Shown: positions 16,269 through 25,871, numbered from the stretch's first letter. The stretch is 64,000 nt of DNA from Chitinophaga deserti (GCF_003149455.1 NZ_QFFK01000017.1:1-64000), one strand, 5' to 3'. Numbers and translations are program-made. The notes: generated by a model from the sequence alone, not told the origin.

Positions 16269-18569
16269 TTAATACCCTTCGGCCCGCTTCAGTTCCGTCA
16301 CCAGCTGATATGCTGCTCCTTTACTTTTAGCGGAATAGAGTTTCCAGGTATTATCATCCTTGGCTTCGAGCCGGAAGCTTTGAGCCGGATCTGTCAGCAG
16401 CTTTTTAACCCAACGCGGAAAGGCATTGGCTGCCCGGGCATTTTCCCAAGTCCGGATCACATGGAAGATAGCTTCCTTCTGCGAACAGCTTTCCACATCT
16501 TTCTGATTCAGTGTTAAGCTGTAAGTAGACCCTATGCCTACAGAAACTGCCTGGATATGCTCATACTGTTCTACCGTAGAGTTGGCTTTGATAGGGAAAT
16601 TTCCACCCATCCCCGCAGGGAAGAAATTAGCATAGGTAACATCGCGCAGGTCTTTCCCCTGGCTGGTAGCGCTTCCCCATTCCCGGGTATCTGCATCGTA
16701 AAGGTTCTTGCCTCCTCCCACATTCCAGATGCTCTGGTAGTGCCAGGAGCCTTCAGACAGTGTGGCGCCCGTGAAACGGATGTAAGAAACGCCCTGTTGC
16801 GAAGCCCGCTCAAACATTTTACGGAAAAAACGTTTGGTGGAATAGTATCCGTGCCCGTTGTTGAACAGGAACTCCTGCCCGTCGAAGTCGTAGTATGCCA
16901 GCCCGTTAAGACGGCAGATATCGGCATAATGAGCCGCAATTTCGTCCTGTAACTGCATGTTGGGGATGAGGCCGTCATACCCGTAGTTGACGGTCACCTG
17001 GAGCTTGTAAATGGTGTCTCCGGCTTTGTGGGTGCCGGGGGTGGTTTTCCAGTATCCGCGTTGCACATTCAGCAGGCGGTAAGGTGCCCGGTCGGATACG
17101 CCCAGGTAATAAATCAGCTCCTTGCCGATTTTGATCATGTTCAGGTTCTGGCAATGCCCTTCCCAACTGCCGATTTCTTCGAGGTATTTGGGATCATTTA
17201 CATAGATCAGGGTATCATTTGGCCCTATATTCTTTGTCAGCAGCCGTTTTTGCTGGTACCATAAGCTGTCGCTGGGAACGGGACTTGCATCCAGCGTACC
17301 GGGTGCAAGTGCATTGGTGATTGGGGTGCGCCCTATCAGCAGGCCATGCCTGGCCGCTTGTACCGAAAATGATTTGTGAGACAGGTTTCCGGAAGTCAAC
17401 TTAATCGGCTTCTTTTCATACCCACGGCCGTCCAGGTAGCCACCATTGCCACGGTCTGCACGGAGGAAGCCCATATCGTACAGGCTGATCGCTTTGAAAC
17501 CCAGTCGTGCTGCATAGGCAATGGTACTGTCATACAGTCCGCCGCTGGTGAGCACATCCGGTACATAGGCAGCAGGGTCTTTCACCCATTTGTTATTCAC
17601 GGTAGGGTAAGGGAGCTTTTCTTTCAGCACAATTTCCTGCATCACATCCATCAGTGCAATACTATCCGGGCTGCCCCAAAGTGCCACGGAAGATCCGATA
17701 AAATCCACGCCGGGCAGCGGTTGCACCATCAGGTGGTTGGGGATATTGGCCGCCATGTGCGGGATGAGGGAGAAGAAAACCTCCCGTTCGGTAGTCCTGT
17801 CTCTGGAATGGTAGGATATCGATATTCTGCCTTCTTTGTCTACTTCTGCGGCATTGCCATACATAATGCGGTACCAGGGTTCTTTATGCGCATAAAAGGC
17901 TACATCACTGATGCCGTTGCCGCCGAGAGAGAATACCTGGCCTTCATGCAGGTGAGCCGGAAGCGGGAACCGTTTGGCATCCGGGGTATGAATGATATAC
18001 TGGAAGGGTGCTGCATCCCCGATGGTAGTGGAGGTGCCGCCAAGCGTATTGTCGTTCAGTGCCAGCATACCGATTGCGAAATTCACGGCTTCACTGGTGT
18101 CTCTCGCCACGCCGATGATCTCTCCCAGCAGGTTTGTGATATTCGTATGGTAAGGGCCCCATTGAATGCCTTCGATGTTTTTACGGGGAGACAGCGATTG
18201 CAGGGTAAGCCTGAAATATTTTTTATCCTGTTCCAATACTACCCTGGCAATGGAGCCGTTCGTGTAATGAAGTGTAAACACATTCCCCGATTTATCAAAG
18301 GAAGCTTTCGCAGGTTCGTAATATACCTTCTTAACACCGTCGTATAATAGCATGAGCGGAGACGGTTTGCCCGCCGGACTGAATTCACGTTCCGGGGAAA
18401 CGGTAATATTTTTCATGCTGGTGATATACCCGCGCTTGTCTATCTGAATTCCGAAATAGCCCGTGCGGAAATTCCATTGCGCTTTCACTGAAAAGGTCAG
18501 GGAGAGCAGAGAGAACAAAACGAGGAAGCGCAATTTTCGTCTGTTCGTGTTGAAGCAGTTCTTCATCAT
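16269..18569 (-). CDS. Large secreted protein of unknown family, possibly a barrel-type glycan-active enzyme
   Basis: A 766-residue exported protein with a signal peptide ending near residue 30 (SVKAQ). Residues 31-290 look like a beta-sandwich. Residues 330-740 have repeated strand-helix patterns and acidic motifs expected of a glycosidase-like barrel: ISLYDMGF (361-368), LAYYDFDGQEF (557-567, with D561, D563, E566) and RFTGATLSEGSWHY. Between them, residues 440-525 form an inserted beta-rich module with the pattern IGxELIxYxGV and NVQRG followed by THKAG, reminiscent of small modules in phage tail and planctomycete proteins. I do not recognise the family; a role on glycans is inferred from fold hints and from neighbouring sugar-related genes. 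It is a single gene with its own terminator. Confidence 0.75.
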   Translation of the reverse strand: MMKNCFNTNRRKLRFLVLFSLLSLTFSVKAQWNFRTGYFGIQIDKRGYITSMKNITVSPEREFSPAGKPSPLMLLYDGVKKVYYEPAKASFDKSGNVFTLHYTNGSIARVVLEQDKKYFRLTLQSLSPRKNIEGIQWGPYHTNITNLLGEIIGVARDTSEAVNFAIGMLALNDNTLGGTSTTIGDAAPFQYIIHTPDAKRFPLPAHLHEGQVFSLGGNGISDVAFYAHKEPWYRIMYGNAAEVDKEGRISISYHSRDRTTEREVFFSLIPHMAANIPNHLMVQPLPGVDFIGSSVALWGSPDSIALMDVMQEIVLKEKLPYPTVNNKWVKDPAAYVPDVLTSGGLYDSTIAYAARLGFKAISLYDMGFLRADRGNGGYLDGRGYEKKPIKLTSGNLSHKSFSVQAARHGLLIGRTPITNALAPGTLDASPVPSDSLWYQQKRLLTKNIGPNDTLIYVNDPKYLEEIGSWEGHCQNLNMIKIGKELIYYLGVSDRAPYRLLNVQRGYWKTTPGTHKAGDTIYKLQVTVNYGYDGLIPNMQLQDEIAAHYADICRLNGLAYYDFDGQEFLFNNGHGYYSTKRFFRKMFERASQQGVSYIRFTGATLSEGSWHYQSIWNVGGGKNLYDADTREWGSATSQGKDLRDVTYANFFPAGMGGNFPIKANSTVEQYEHIQAVSVGIGSTYSLTLNQKDVESCSQKEAIFHVIRTWENARAANAFPRWVKKLLTDPAQSFRLEAKDDNTWKLYSAKSKGAAYQLVTELKRAEGY

Positions 18570-18914
18570 GTGTGGTAAATTTTCCTGCAGCGGCAGATTG
18601 CTACCGGTGGAGGTGGTCCTTAAAAGGTAAAGCTATATTGGGAAAGATGAGGAGATTGCCATCAATTTGACGATATATGATGGAATATTTGCAGTGCTTA
18701 TTAAGAAAATAATATACACCATTCAACATTATTTGTATATTTGATCTGTCGCGAATTACACCGTACTAAACAAAGTACCAGGGCAGCCCCGCCTTATAAT
18801 CTCCACTTATCAAATCTGATTTCACAATTTATTTTACTTGCCGGACAGCTCCGCCAGGATATGGCTCTATTATCCTGACCGCAGAACTTATGGTTACATT
18901 TTAAAACCAAAATA
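18570..18914. other. Divergent intergenic region
   Basis: No gene is visible. TATATTTG at 18736-18743 fits the -7 consensus for the plus-strand HAD gene, but no TTG is found at the -33 distance, and the leader would be about 165 nt. CAGGATA (18855-18861) and TATCCTG (18871-18877) form a 7-bp hairpin in that leader. Nothing was recognised as a known riboswitch. Confidence 0.4.
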
Positions 18915-19742
18915 ATGAATCAGAAAGGATTTCTAATCGACATGGATGGTGTTATTTACCGTGGCTCCGAAACCATCCCCGGTGCTGTAGAATTTATTAA
19001 CAACCTGCGCGACCAGGGATTTCCCTTCCTGTTCCTGACGAACAACAGTCAGCGTACTAACCGCGATGTGTCGTACAAGCTCAGAAAACTGGGTTTTAAT
19101 GTGGAAGATGATGACGTATTCACCTGTGGTATGGCTACAGCCCGTTACCTGGCGTCGCGTACCCCTAAGGCAACGGCCTATGTTATCGGCGAAGGCGGAC
19201 TGCTGGCCGAATTGCATGCAGCTGGTTTCTCTATTGTAGATGACCATCCTGATTATGTAATCATCGGGGAAGGCCGCACCATCATGCTGGAATCAGTTGA
19301 TAAAGCCATCAACATGATTATGAATGGCGCTAAATTGATAGCTACCAATATGGATCCCAACTGCCCGGTAGGAAATGGTAAATACCGTGCAGGCTGCGGG
19401 GCCTTTGTGGCGATGGTGGAATGTGCCACCGGTAAACAGGCATTCAGTGTTGGTAAACCCAGCCCGGTAATGATGCGCATGGCCCGTAAGAAACTTGGTC
19501 TCTCTACCGATCAGACAGTTATGATAGGAGATACCATGGGCACCGATATCCTGGGCGCCGGTTCTATGGGCTTTACTACGGTGTTAACCTTAACAGGTGT
19601 TACCAAAGCCGAAGACCTCAGTCATTTCAGCTACCAGCCCGATTTTGTGATATCCTCCGTAAAAGATCTGCTGAAGCCGGAACTCTTTGAAAAAGTTTTA
19701 AGCACGAAGAAAGAGGTGCTGGACGAGGTGCAATATCTGTAA
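18915..19742 (+). CDS. HAD-IIA family sugar-phosphatase-like hydrolase (NagD type)
   Basis: A 275-residue haloacid-dehalogenase phosphatase. Motif I is DMDGVIY with nucleophile D9 and acid/base D11; motif II is TNN (42-44); motif III is K180 (GKPSP); motif IV is GDTMGTD with D205 and D210. The cap (residues 60-170) is of the large IIA type found in NagD and p-nitrophenylphosphatases. Likely substrates are small phosphate esters such as sugar phosphates or nucleoside monophosphates. It stands alone, followed by a strong terminator. Confidence 0.92.
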   Translation: MNQKGFLIDMDGVIYRGSETIPGAVEFINNLRDQGFPFLFLTNNSQRTNRDVSYKLRKLGFNVEDDDVFTCGMATARYLASRTPKATAYVIGEGGLLAELHAAGFSIVDDHPDYVIIGEGRTIMLESVDKAINMIMNGAKLIATNMDPNCPVGNGKYRAGCGAFVAMVECATGKQAFSVGKPSPVMMRMARKKLGLSTDQTVMIGDTMGTDILGAGSMGFTTVLTLTGVTKAEDLSHFSYQPDFVISSVKDLLKPELFEKVLSTKKEVLDEVQYL

Positions 19743-19769
19743 TGATTAATTGCTGCCCGCGTTAAGAAG

Positions 19770-19809
19770 CTGCAAAGGTCGTACTGGCCTTTGCAGTTTT
19801 CACTTTTTT
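19770..19809 (+). terminator. Terminator of the HAD gene
   Basis: CTGCAAAGGTC (19770-19780) pairs with GGCCTTTGCAG (19786-19796), 11 bp including one T-G pair, then TTTTCACTTTTTT. It lies 28 nt past the HAD stop codon. Confidence 0.88.
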
Positions 19810-19818
19810 CAGTTGATG

Positions 19819-19849
19819 TTTGGTGTTGTAATATTTTTTCTTACTTTTG
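19819..19849 (+). promoter_or_regulatory. Full Bacteroidetes promoter of tRNA-Lys
   Basis: TTTG (19819-19822), exactly 19 nt, then TACTTTTG (19842-19849). Both halves match the TTTG-N19-TAnnTTTG consensus. Transcription should start near 19856, about 25 nt before the tRNA. Confidence 0.8.
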
Positions 19850-19880
19850 CTGCCCCAAAACATGATAATGTTACGGGAAT

Positions 19881-19953
19881 GATTCTGTAGCTCAGTTGGT
19901 AGAGCAATACACTTTTAATGTATGGGCCCTGGGTTCGAGTCCCAGCGGAATCA
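19881..19953 (+). tRNA. tRNA-Lys (anticodon TTT)
   Basis: A 73-nt cloverleaf: acceptor stem GATTCTG with CGGAATC, D stem GCTC/GAGC, anticodon stem ATACA/TGTAT with loop CTTTTAA (anticodon TTT at 19914-19916), T arm CTGGG-TTCGAGT-CCCAG, discriminator A. CCA is not encoded. The gene has its own promoter and terminator. Confidence 0.97.
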
Positions 19954-19958
19954 CGAAA

Positions 19959-19982
19959 GGCGCTAGAAATAGCGCCTTTTTT
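19959..19982 (+). terminator. Terminator of tRNA-Lys
   Basis: GGCGCTA (19959-19965), loop GAAA, TAGCGCC (19970-19976), then six T. It begins 5 nt past the tRNA. Confidence 0.92.
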
Positions 19983-20633
19983 CGTTTATAGCATCTAACA
20001 TCTTTGGATTTACTTCATATTCTGCGTTTTATCATATAAACGCCACTCCCCGGATCAGGTTTCCTCTCCTCAGCCTGAAATCGTGTAAAAGAGGCCGGTC
20101 AATTTCCGGTAGTCATCGAAAAGAGCAAAAAAAACATAGGTTGTAGTAAAAAAAGCAGTTGTATGCCGTGTAGGATTGTAAGACTTTTATAGTAGAATTC
20201 TGACGTTATGGGCAGTACGGCTTTGAAGTAGAGTAGACTATCAGTACGGGTTCCAATTTTTTAATAATCAAATCTGAATTGTTTTATGGTCGGCCATTTA
20301 TATTGCAGCCAGCAGTATGCCGCTGTTTTCCGACCGTGGCGCTTTTAATCTCAGTATCAGGCGTATAAATATCATCAGTAAGACAAAATAATATAGGTTA
20401 TTCCACAGTGGCTATGCCTGGCAACTGAGGCAGTAGAATTTTTATGTAAAGACGTGAGACTGGTAAGACAGTGAGCAGCCGTCAGCCGCCCTTCGGTGGC
20501 TGTAAAGGGCAATCCATGCCTGAACATTCTTCTTTTACTTAAACGGCACAGAGCTGCCAATATTCATCCACGAAAAGGATTATTAGCTCGGAATGTAGAA
20601 AGTTTTATTCATTTATCTCAAACACAGCAAAGT
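19983..20633. other. Long leader region before the first SusC gene
   Basis: No gene is supported in these 650 nt. An in-frame extension of SusC starts at 20496 but has no membrane-like or conserved sequence. The segment holds a stable hairpin, CAGCCGCC (20483-20490), CTTC, GGTGGCTG (20495-20502), and a spaced direct repeat CAGTACGG (20213-20220 and 20242-20249). TTG-N17-TATATTG (20279-20305) is a weak promoter candidate. A long structured leader is common before SusC genes. Confidence 0.5.
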
Positions 20634-23600
20634 ATGAAGCAGATTTACAGTGATTGCCATGCACAATCCCTTGGAGGTATCCCGCCGAAGCAGGATGGAT
20701 GCCATCCGGGAACGCTGATCTTTTCAAAGGAGCGTGAGTATGGTAATGACGTTCGCCGGTTTTTCCGTTCAGGCAATCTGGTATGCATTTTAGCAGCGTC
20801 GCTGGCGTTGCAGATTGTGCCGGGGCAGTACGCTCGTGCAGGCGCAGTTGAAGGCAGCTATCTGACTGAACTGGCGAAGCTGGCGCCTCCTTATACCATT
20901 TCAGGTATCGTGAAGGATGAAAGCGGGAACGGCATCCCCGGCGTCACAGTTACCGTCAAAGGAACGCGCTCCGGCGTAGCTACCGACGGACAGGGCCGGT
21001 TTACCCTTTCGGTACCCGAAGGTTCTTCCGGCATTCTCGTTTTCACGCACATCGGATTTACGACGCAGGAAATTAAAGTGCAACAGGGAGAAACCGTTAA
21101 CATAATATTGAAGAGCGGATCGCTGATAGAAAATGAAGTGGTGGTAGTGGGATACGGTACCCAGAAAAGAGCAAAAATGACTTCCGCCGTTTCATCGATC
21201 GGCGGCAAGGATATCGAACTGATCCCGGCCACCAACCTGTCGAACGTACTGGCGGGCCGGATGTCGGGTACGTTCATCCGCACCACAACCGGTACGCCGG
21301 GCATCGGGTCGGCCGTGAAAGTGCGCGTAAGCTCTTCGTTCAGCAACTCCGCCGTAGAACCGATCTATGTAATTGACGGCGTGGTGCGCGACAGGGTCAG
21401 CTTTAACTCCATCGACCCTAACGAGGTGGCCGATATCACCGTACTGAAAGATGCTGCTTCGGCAGCCATCTACGGCTCCCGTTCGTCTAACGGCGCTATC
21501 CTCGTTACCACCAAGAAAGGAAAGAGCGGGAAGGCGTCCATCGATTTCAACGCTACCTACAACACGCTGCGGACGGGCGCCCTGCCGGAATACATGCCGG
21601 TGAAGGACGGTCTCAAACTGAGCCAGGCTGTGAACGGAGGGATGAGCGATGAAGAAATCGACTGGGTGCTTAAAAACAACCCGAAAGGCGAAAACTATTA
21701 TGATGCGGCTTATTCCAATCCCTCCAGCCAGCGTTACGCGCTGAGTGCATCGGGAGGCACTGATAAACTGCGCGCCTATATCGGCGGTTCGTATGTGAAG
21801 GAAGATGGCTTCCTGCCCCAGGTTTGGTATAACAAATTCAACCTGCGCGCAAACGTGGAAGCGAATCTCGTTAAGAACCTCACCCTGGGCCTGAACGTGA
21901 GCACCAATTATGGCAACCGTAACCGGTTCAACTTTACGTACGATTACGGATCCGACGACCTGAACAACCTCTGGGGCAAGCTGCTGTATTGGGACGTGTT
22001 CGCTTCCCCCTACATCAACGGCAAACCGAACAACCCCGGCTGGCTGGGTAACCCCGTGGAAATGATGAAAAACGGCGGCTACTGGAAAAATTCTAACCAG
22101 CAGATAGACGCGTTGGTAACGGCTGAATACAAGATACCTGCCGTGGAAGGTCTCAGCCTCAGAGGCACCTTCAGCAAGAACTTCAACAACAACTTCACGA
22201 AAACCTTCGCCAAAAAGCAAGACCTCTATAACTTCAAGAAAACTGGTCCCAACAGCCTCATCTACACGAACGAAGAGATCGGCATGGTGAAAAGCGGCGA
22301 CCCCGGCACAGAGTACCTGGGCAACTTCTACACCCGGAACAACAGCTACCAGCTGAACGGGCAGATTAGCTACGACCGTACTTTTGGTAAACATACCGTT
22401 GGTGCGGTAGCAGTATACGAGCAGTTCGAGCAATACGACAATGGCTTTAACTTCACCCGGAACAACTTCCCGCTGATGGCAGTAGACCAGTTCCTGTATG
22501 CCAGCAGCAACAACGCCGACTGGAGCACGGGCGGCGGTGAAAGCGAAGCAGGCAGGATGTCTTACATCGGAAGGCTCAATTATGATTACGACGGCAAATA
22601 CATCTTCAGCGCATCCGTTAGGAGAGACGGTTCTACCAACTTCGCACCCGACAGGCGCTGGGGCTGGTTCCCCTCTGTTTCCGCAGGCTGGGTACTTTCC
22701 AGGGAAGATTTTTTCAGTGGTTCCAGGATCGGACAGGCCATCGACTTCCTGAAGATCAGGGGCTCATTCGCCATGACGGGGAACGACGTGCTGGATAAAG
22801 ACGATCCCAACAGCCGGTGGAGATGGATGGAACAATACCTCATCGGTGGCTCGTATTACATGGGCGCAAGCGGCATCCCTTCACCCCGCCTGCGTTATGG
22901 CGGTACACCCAACGCCGGGCTCACCTGGGAAAAATCCAGATCTGTAGGTGTGGGCCTCGATGCAACCGCATTCAGGAACCTCCGCTTCACCTTCGATTAC
23001 TGGAAACGTAATTCGTACGATATCCTCGGGTCCCGCATCCTGGCCATCCCCTCGGAATTCGGCGCGGCACTGCCTCCCGAAAACTATGGAAAGGTTAGTT
23101 CCAATGGCGTGGAAATCGAACTGGGATATGGCAACAACATCGGCAAGGATTTCAGCTATAACGTGAAAGGTATCTTCACTTATGCGAGAAACAAGGTGAT
23201 CAAAAAAGACGCAGCGGCTAACATCCAGCACTTTCAGGACCCCATCGGCAAAACCACCTCGTATGGCGTAGGGTACCAGGCGCTCGGCATTATCCGCACA
23301 CAAGCCGACCTCGACAAGCTGCCGGCCGACTTCCTCATCAACGGTGTAAGACCGGCTCTGGGCGACATGCTGTTTGCAGATCTCAGCGGCCCTGCAGGCA
23401 AACCCGACAACGTAGTGAACGAATACGATCAGATCGTGCTGGGCAATTATTTCGGGGCAGACAATGCTCCGATCTCCTACGGCCTGAACCTCTCGGTGAC
23501 CTATAAAGGCTTTACCGTAGAAGCACTCATGTCTGGCCTCACCGGCTATAAAGTCAGCTACAACGACCCCTGGGGCAGAAACTTCGGCGGCGGCGGTAAA

Positions 23601-23939
23601 GTGCCCAAATACCACGAAGATTCCTGGACGGACAAGAACCCCAACGGTTCTACTCCCAAAATATATCCCTGGGGTGACCCTCATTCGGCCGGTTATACCT
23701 GGACTTCCACCTTTAACGTCTACAACGGCGGATTCCTGCGGATGAAGTATCTCAACCTCAACTACAGGCTCCCCGAAACACTGATGAAGAAATTAACGCT
23801 TAGAGACGCCCGGATCTTCCTGTCTGGTACCAACCTCTTCAACCTGACCAAATTCAAACTGTACGACCCCGAAGTGTCGCAGTTCATGAGCTACCCGGTC
23901 ATGAAAACTTACACCGTAGGTATCAGCATGGGGCTGTAA
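20634..23939 (+). CDS. SusC/RagA-type TonB-linked outer-membrane transporter, without STN domain
   Basis: About 1,101 residues from the ATG at 20634. The start is followed by an unusually long polar segment (1-45), then a hydrophobic signal (SGNLVCILAASLALQIVP), a carboxypeptidase-regulatory-like domain (YTISGIVKDESGNGIPGVTV, from about 87), the SusC plug signature ENEVVVVGYGTQKRAKMT, and a 22-strand barrel ending in YTVGISMGL. It imports glycan fragments or peptides through the outer membrane together with the SusD lipoprotein encoded 30 nt downstream. The lack of an STN domain means it should not signal to an ECF/FecR pair. Third codon positions are strongly C-biased (asparagine almost always AAC) compared with the second SusC gene, consistent with high expression or separate ancestry. 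Confidence 0.93.
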   Translation: MKQIYSDCHAQSLGGIPPKQDGCHPGTLIFSKEREYGNDVRRFFRSGNLVCILAASLALQIVPGQYARAGAVEGSYLTELAKLAPPYTISGIVKDESGNGIPGVTVTVKGTRSGVATDGQGRFTLSVPEGSSGILVFTHIGFTTQEIKVQQGETVNIILKSGSLIENEVVVVGYGTQKRAKMTSAVSSIGGKDIELIPATNLSNVLAGRMSGTFIRTTTGTPGIGSAVKVRVSSSFSNSAVEPIYVIDGVVRDRVSFNSIDPNEVADITVLKDAASAAIYGSRSSNGAILVTTKKGKSGKASIDFNATYNTLRTGALPEYMPVKDGLKLSQAVNGGMSDEEIDWVLKNNPKGENYYDAAYSNPSSQRYALSASGGTDKLRAYIGGSYVKEDGFLPQVWYNKFNLRANVEANLVKNLTLGLNVSTNYGNRNRFNFTYDYGSDDLNNLWGKLLYWDVFASPYINGKPNNPGWLGNPVEMMKNGGYWKNSNQQIDALVTAEYKIPAVEGLSLRGTFSKNFNNNFTKTFAKKQDLYNFKKTGPNSLIYTNEEIGMVKSGDPGTEYLGNFYTRNNSYQLNGQISYDRTFGKHTVGAVAVYEQFEQYDNGFNFTRNNFPLMAVDQFLYASSNNADWSTGGGESEAGRMSYIGRLNYDYDGKYIFSASVRRDGSTNFAPDRRWGWFPSVSAGWVLSREDFFSGSRIGQAIDFLKIRGSFAMTGNDVLDKDDPNSRWRWMEQYLIGGSYYMGASGIPSPRLRYGGTPNAGLTWEKSRSVGVGLDATAFRNLRFTFDYWKRNSYDILGSRILAIPSEFGAALPPENYGKVSSNGVEIELGYGNNIGKDFSYNVKGIFTYARNKVIKKDAAANIQHFQDPIGKTTSYGVGYQALGIIRTQADLDKLPADFLINGVRPALGDMLFADLSGPAGKPDNVVNEYDQIVLGNYFGADNAPISYGLNLSVTYKGFTVEALMSGLTGYKVSYNDPWGRNFGGGGKVPKYHEDSWTDKNPNGSTPKIYPWGDPHSAGYTWTSTFNVYNGGFLRMKYLNLNYRLPETLMKKLTLRDARIFLSGTNLFNLTKFKLYDPEVSQFMSYPVMKTYTVGISMGL

Positions 23940-23969
23940 CAAAGCGTTTTTACATTCAAAACAAAGAAC

Positions 23970-25715
23970 ATGAAGAAGCATAAGTTAAACATAGCGATAC
24001 TCCTCATCTCCACCGCCCTGGCATCTGCAGGATGTAACAAGGTGCTGGACAAGCAGAACCTGTCTGCCGTAGGCCCCGGTCAGGTATGGACAGATGTGAA
24101 CATGGCAAACGCCTACCTGAGCCAGGTGTACTTCGAAAATATGCCCGGCAACACCAGCGGCAGCGGCAATAATACCGACGAAGGCGTGCCATATCAAAAG
24201 CAAACCAACGCCTGGTTCCGGGGTACAGCCACTTTCGATTCGAGGAGTGCCTTCGGTAGCTACACCAGCATCCGGAACATCAATATCCTGCTCGAAAACA
24301 TCGCGAAGGCTACTTTCGCCGACGCGGATAAGAACAAAATCAAAGGGCAGGCACTGTTCTGGAGGGCCTGGGCTTACCAACGGATCGTGAGCGACCATGG
24401 CGGCGTTCCTTTGATCCTGGAAGCGCAACAGCCCTCTTCCGACCTTACGCAGCTGCAGAAACCGCGTAACAAGACTTCGGAGTGCGTTACGCAGATCCTC
24501 AAAGATCTCGACGATGCCATCGCCCTGCTGCCCGACGCATTCGTGGACGCAGATTACGGCAGGATCGATAAAGGCGTGGCGATGGCCTTTAAGGGCCGTG
24601 TGCTCAACTTTTACGCCAGCCCGTTGTTCAACGGCCTGGGAGGTGTAGCCACCTGGACGAAAGCTTTCGAAGCCAACAAGGCCGCCAAAGAATTCCTCGA
24701 TGGCCGTGGTAAAGGGTTGTACAGCCCTTTCAGCAAAATCTGGGACGACGAAATGAACAAGGAAGTGATCATGGTACGCCGCTACAACTACCCGCAGGCT
24801 ACTTACTTCCAGGGTGGTTTGATACCGCTGAACTGGTCGAAGGACGATGTGGGGTACGACCGGCCGTCGCTGGAACTGGTGAACGCTTTCCCCATGAAAG
24901 ACGGCTCTTCCTGGGAATCACAGGCCCGCAGCTACGATACGCTCTTCCGCAACAGGGACGACCGTTTCTACGCCACCGTCTACTACAACGGGTCGCCCAA
25001 CCAATATCTGAAAGGCATGCGTGACGACAAGTCTTACCTGTGGACGTATTTTACTGCCATCACTAATTACAACGGTCCCACGGGCCTCGAAGGTGCGCAT
25101 AACCAGATTACGGACGATCCGCTGTGGTCCAACTCCAGCTTCTACCGCATTAAGGCGATCGATAAGAATATTGATAAAGGAACGGTTTATAACGCCGCTG
25201 TAGACTGGATCGAGATCCGCTATGCCGAGGTGCTGATGAACTACGGAGAGGCCGCTAACGAAACGGGTAATACTGTTGCAGCTGTAGACGTATTGAAGAA
25301 GATCAGGGAACGTGCGGGCGTATTGCCGGGCGGCGCTGGCAACTACGGCATCACGGCCGCCAACCAGGCCGATATCCGTACAGCTTACCAGAAAGAACGT
25401 TTTGTGGAGTTCAGCTTCGAAAACAAACGCATGAACGATCTGCGCCGCTGGAAGATGTTCGGCTACCTGAGAGGACTGCCGCAGCGCCATGGTATCGCCG
25501 TGTTGCTGAAACCCGGAGAAACGAACGTTACCCGCCTGTCGGACATTAACACCGTGTGGACGAAATTCACTTCCACCGTGATCCCGACCGATGCAGTAGA
25601 TATTGCCATCAAAGACCAGTATTACATTTACGGCATACCCAAAGCCGAACTTGATAAAAACCCGTTGTTAAAACAGAATAACAACTGGGGGGGCGATTTT
25701 GACCCTTTGCAGTAA
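23970..25715 (+). CDS. SusD/RagB-type glycan-binding outer-membrane lipoprotein
   Basis: A 581-residue lipoprotein: signal MKKHKLNIAILLISTALASAG with acylated C22, then the tetratricopeptide-like helical fold typical of SusD (KIKGQALFWRAWAYQRIVSDHGGVPLI) and the conserved C-terminal segment around ERFVEFSFENKRMNDLRRWKMFG. It caps the SusC channel at the cell surface and binds the substrate. It is co-transcribed with SusC (30-nt gap) and shares the same C-rich codon use. The transcript ends at the terminator at 25739. The ligand cannot be predicted; no glycosidase is attached to this operon. Confidence 0.93.
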   Translation: MKKHKLNIAILLISTALASAGCNKVLDKQNLSAVGPGQVWTDVNMANAYLSQVYFENMPGNTSGSGNNTDEGVPYQKQTNAWFRGTATFDSRSAFGSYTSIRNINILLENIAKATFADADKNKIKGQALFWRAWAYQRIVSDHGGVPLILEAQQPSSDLTQLQKPRNKTSECVTQILKDLDDAIALLPDAFVDADYGRIDKGVAMAFKGRVLNFYASPLFNGLGGVATWTKAFEANKAAKEFLDGRGKGLYSPFSKIWDDEMNKEVIMVRRYNYPQATYFQGGLIPLNWSKDDVGYDRPSLELVNAFPMKDGSSWESQARSYDTLFRNRDDRFYATVYYNGSPNQYLKGMRDDKSYLWTYFTAITNYNGPTGLEGAHNQITDDPLWSNSSFYRIKAIDKNIDKGTVYNAAVDWIEIRYAEVLMNYGEAANETGNTVAAVDVLKKIRERAGVLPGGAGNYGITAANQADIRTAYQKERFVEFSFENKRMNDLRRWKMFGYLRGLPQRHGIAVLLKPGETNVTRLSDINTVWTKFTSTVIPTDAVDIAIKDQYYIYGIPKAELDKNPLLKQNNNWGGDFDPLQ

Positions 25716-25738
25716 CGTAGCTATTTAACAGTTAAAAT

Positions 25739-25780
25739 AAGTGCGGGGGTGTACCTTTAAAGGCTATCACCCCCGCACTT
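25739..25780. terminator. Bidirectional terminator between convergent operons
   Basis: A 13-bp perfect stem, AAGTGCGGGGGTG (25739-25751) with CACCCCCGCACTT (25768-25780), then TATTTAT; on the minus strand it is followed by TTATTTTAAC. It separates SusD from the converging glycan-synthase gene. Confidence 0.85.
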
Positions 25781-25871
25781 TATTTATACAATTGACTTTC
25801 TGCCGCACTGATAAAAGATTTGTTGAAGATATCCTCGGAATAAGTGCAGTAGCCAGGGAACCATTTTTATC

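Noticed and set aside
17376..18347. 323-residue ORF opposite the unknown secreted protein
   Set aside because: It is an antisense shadow: no recognisable motif, and the minus strand has a full signal peptide and terminator.
20496..20633. 46-residue N-terminal extension of the first SusC
   Set aside because: It has no conserved or signal-like sequence and starts inside a hairpin; the ATG at 20634 has the usual A-rich upstream context.
19881..20633. Genomic island integrated at tRNA-Lys
   Set aside because: No integrase and no repeated tRNA 3' end was found in the window; only the codon-use difference remains.
21192..22433. 413-residue ORF antisense to SusC
   Set aside because: It arises from the C-rich codon use of SusC; it has no domain and no start context.
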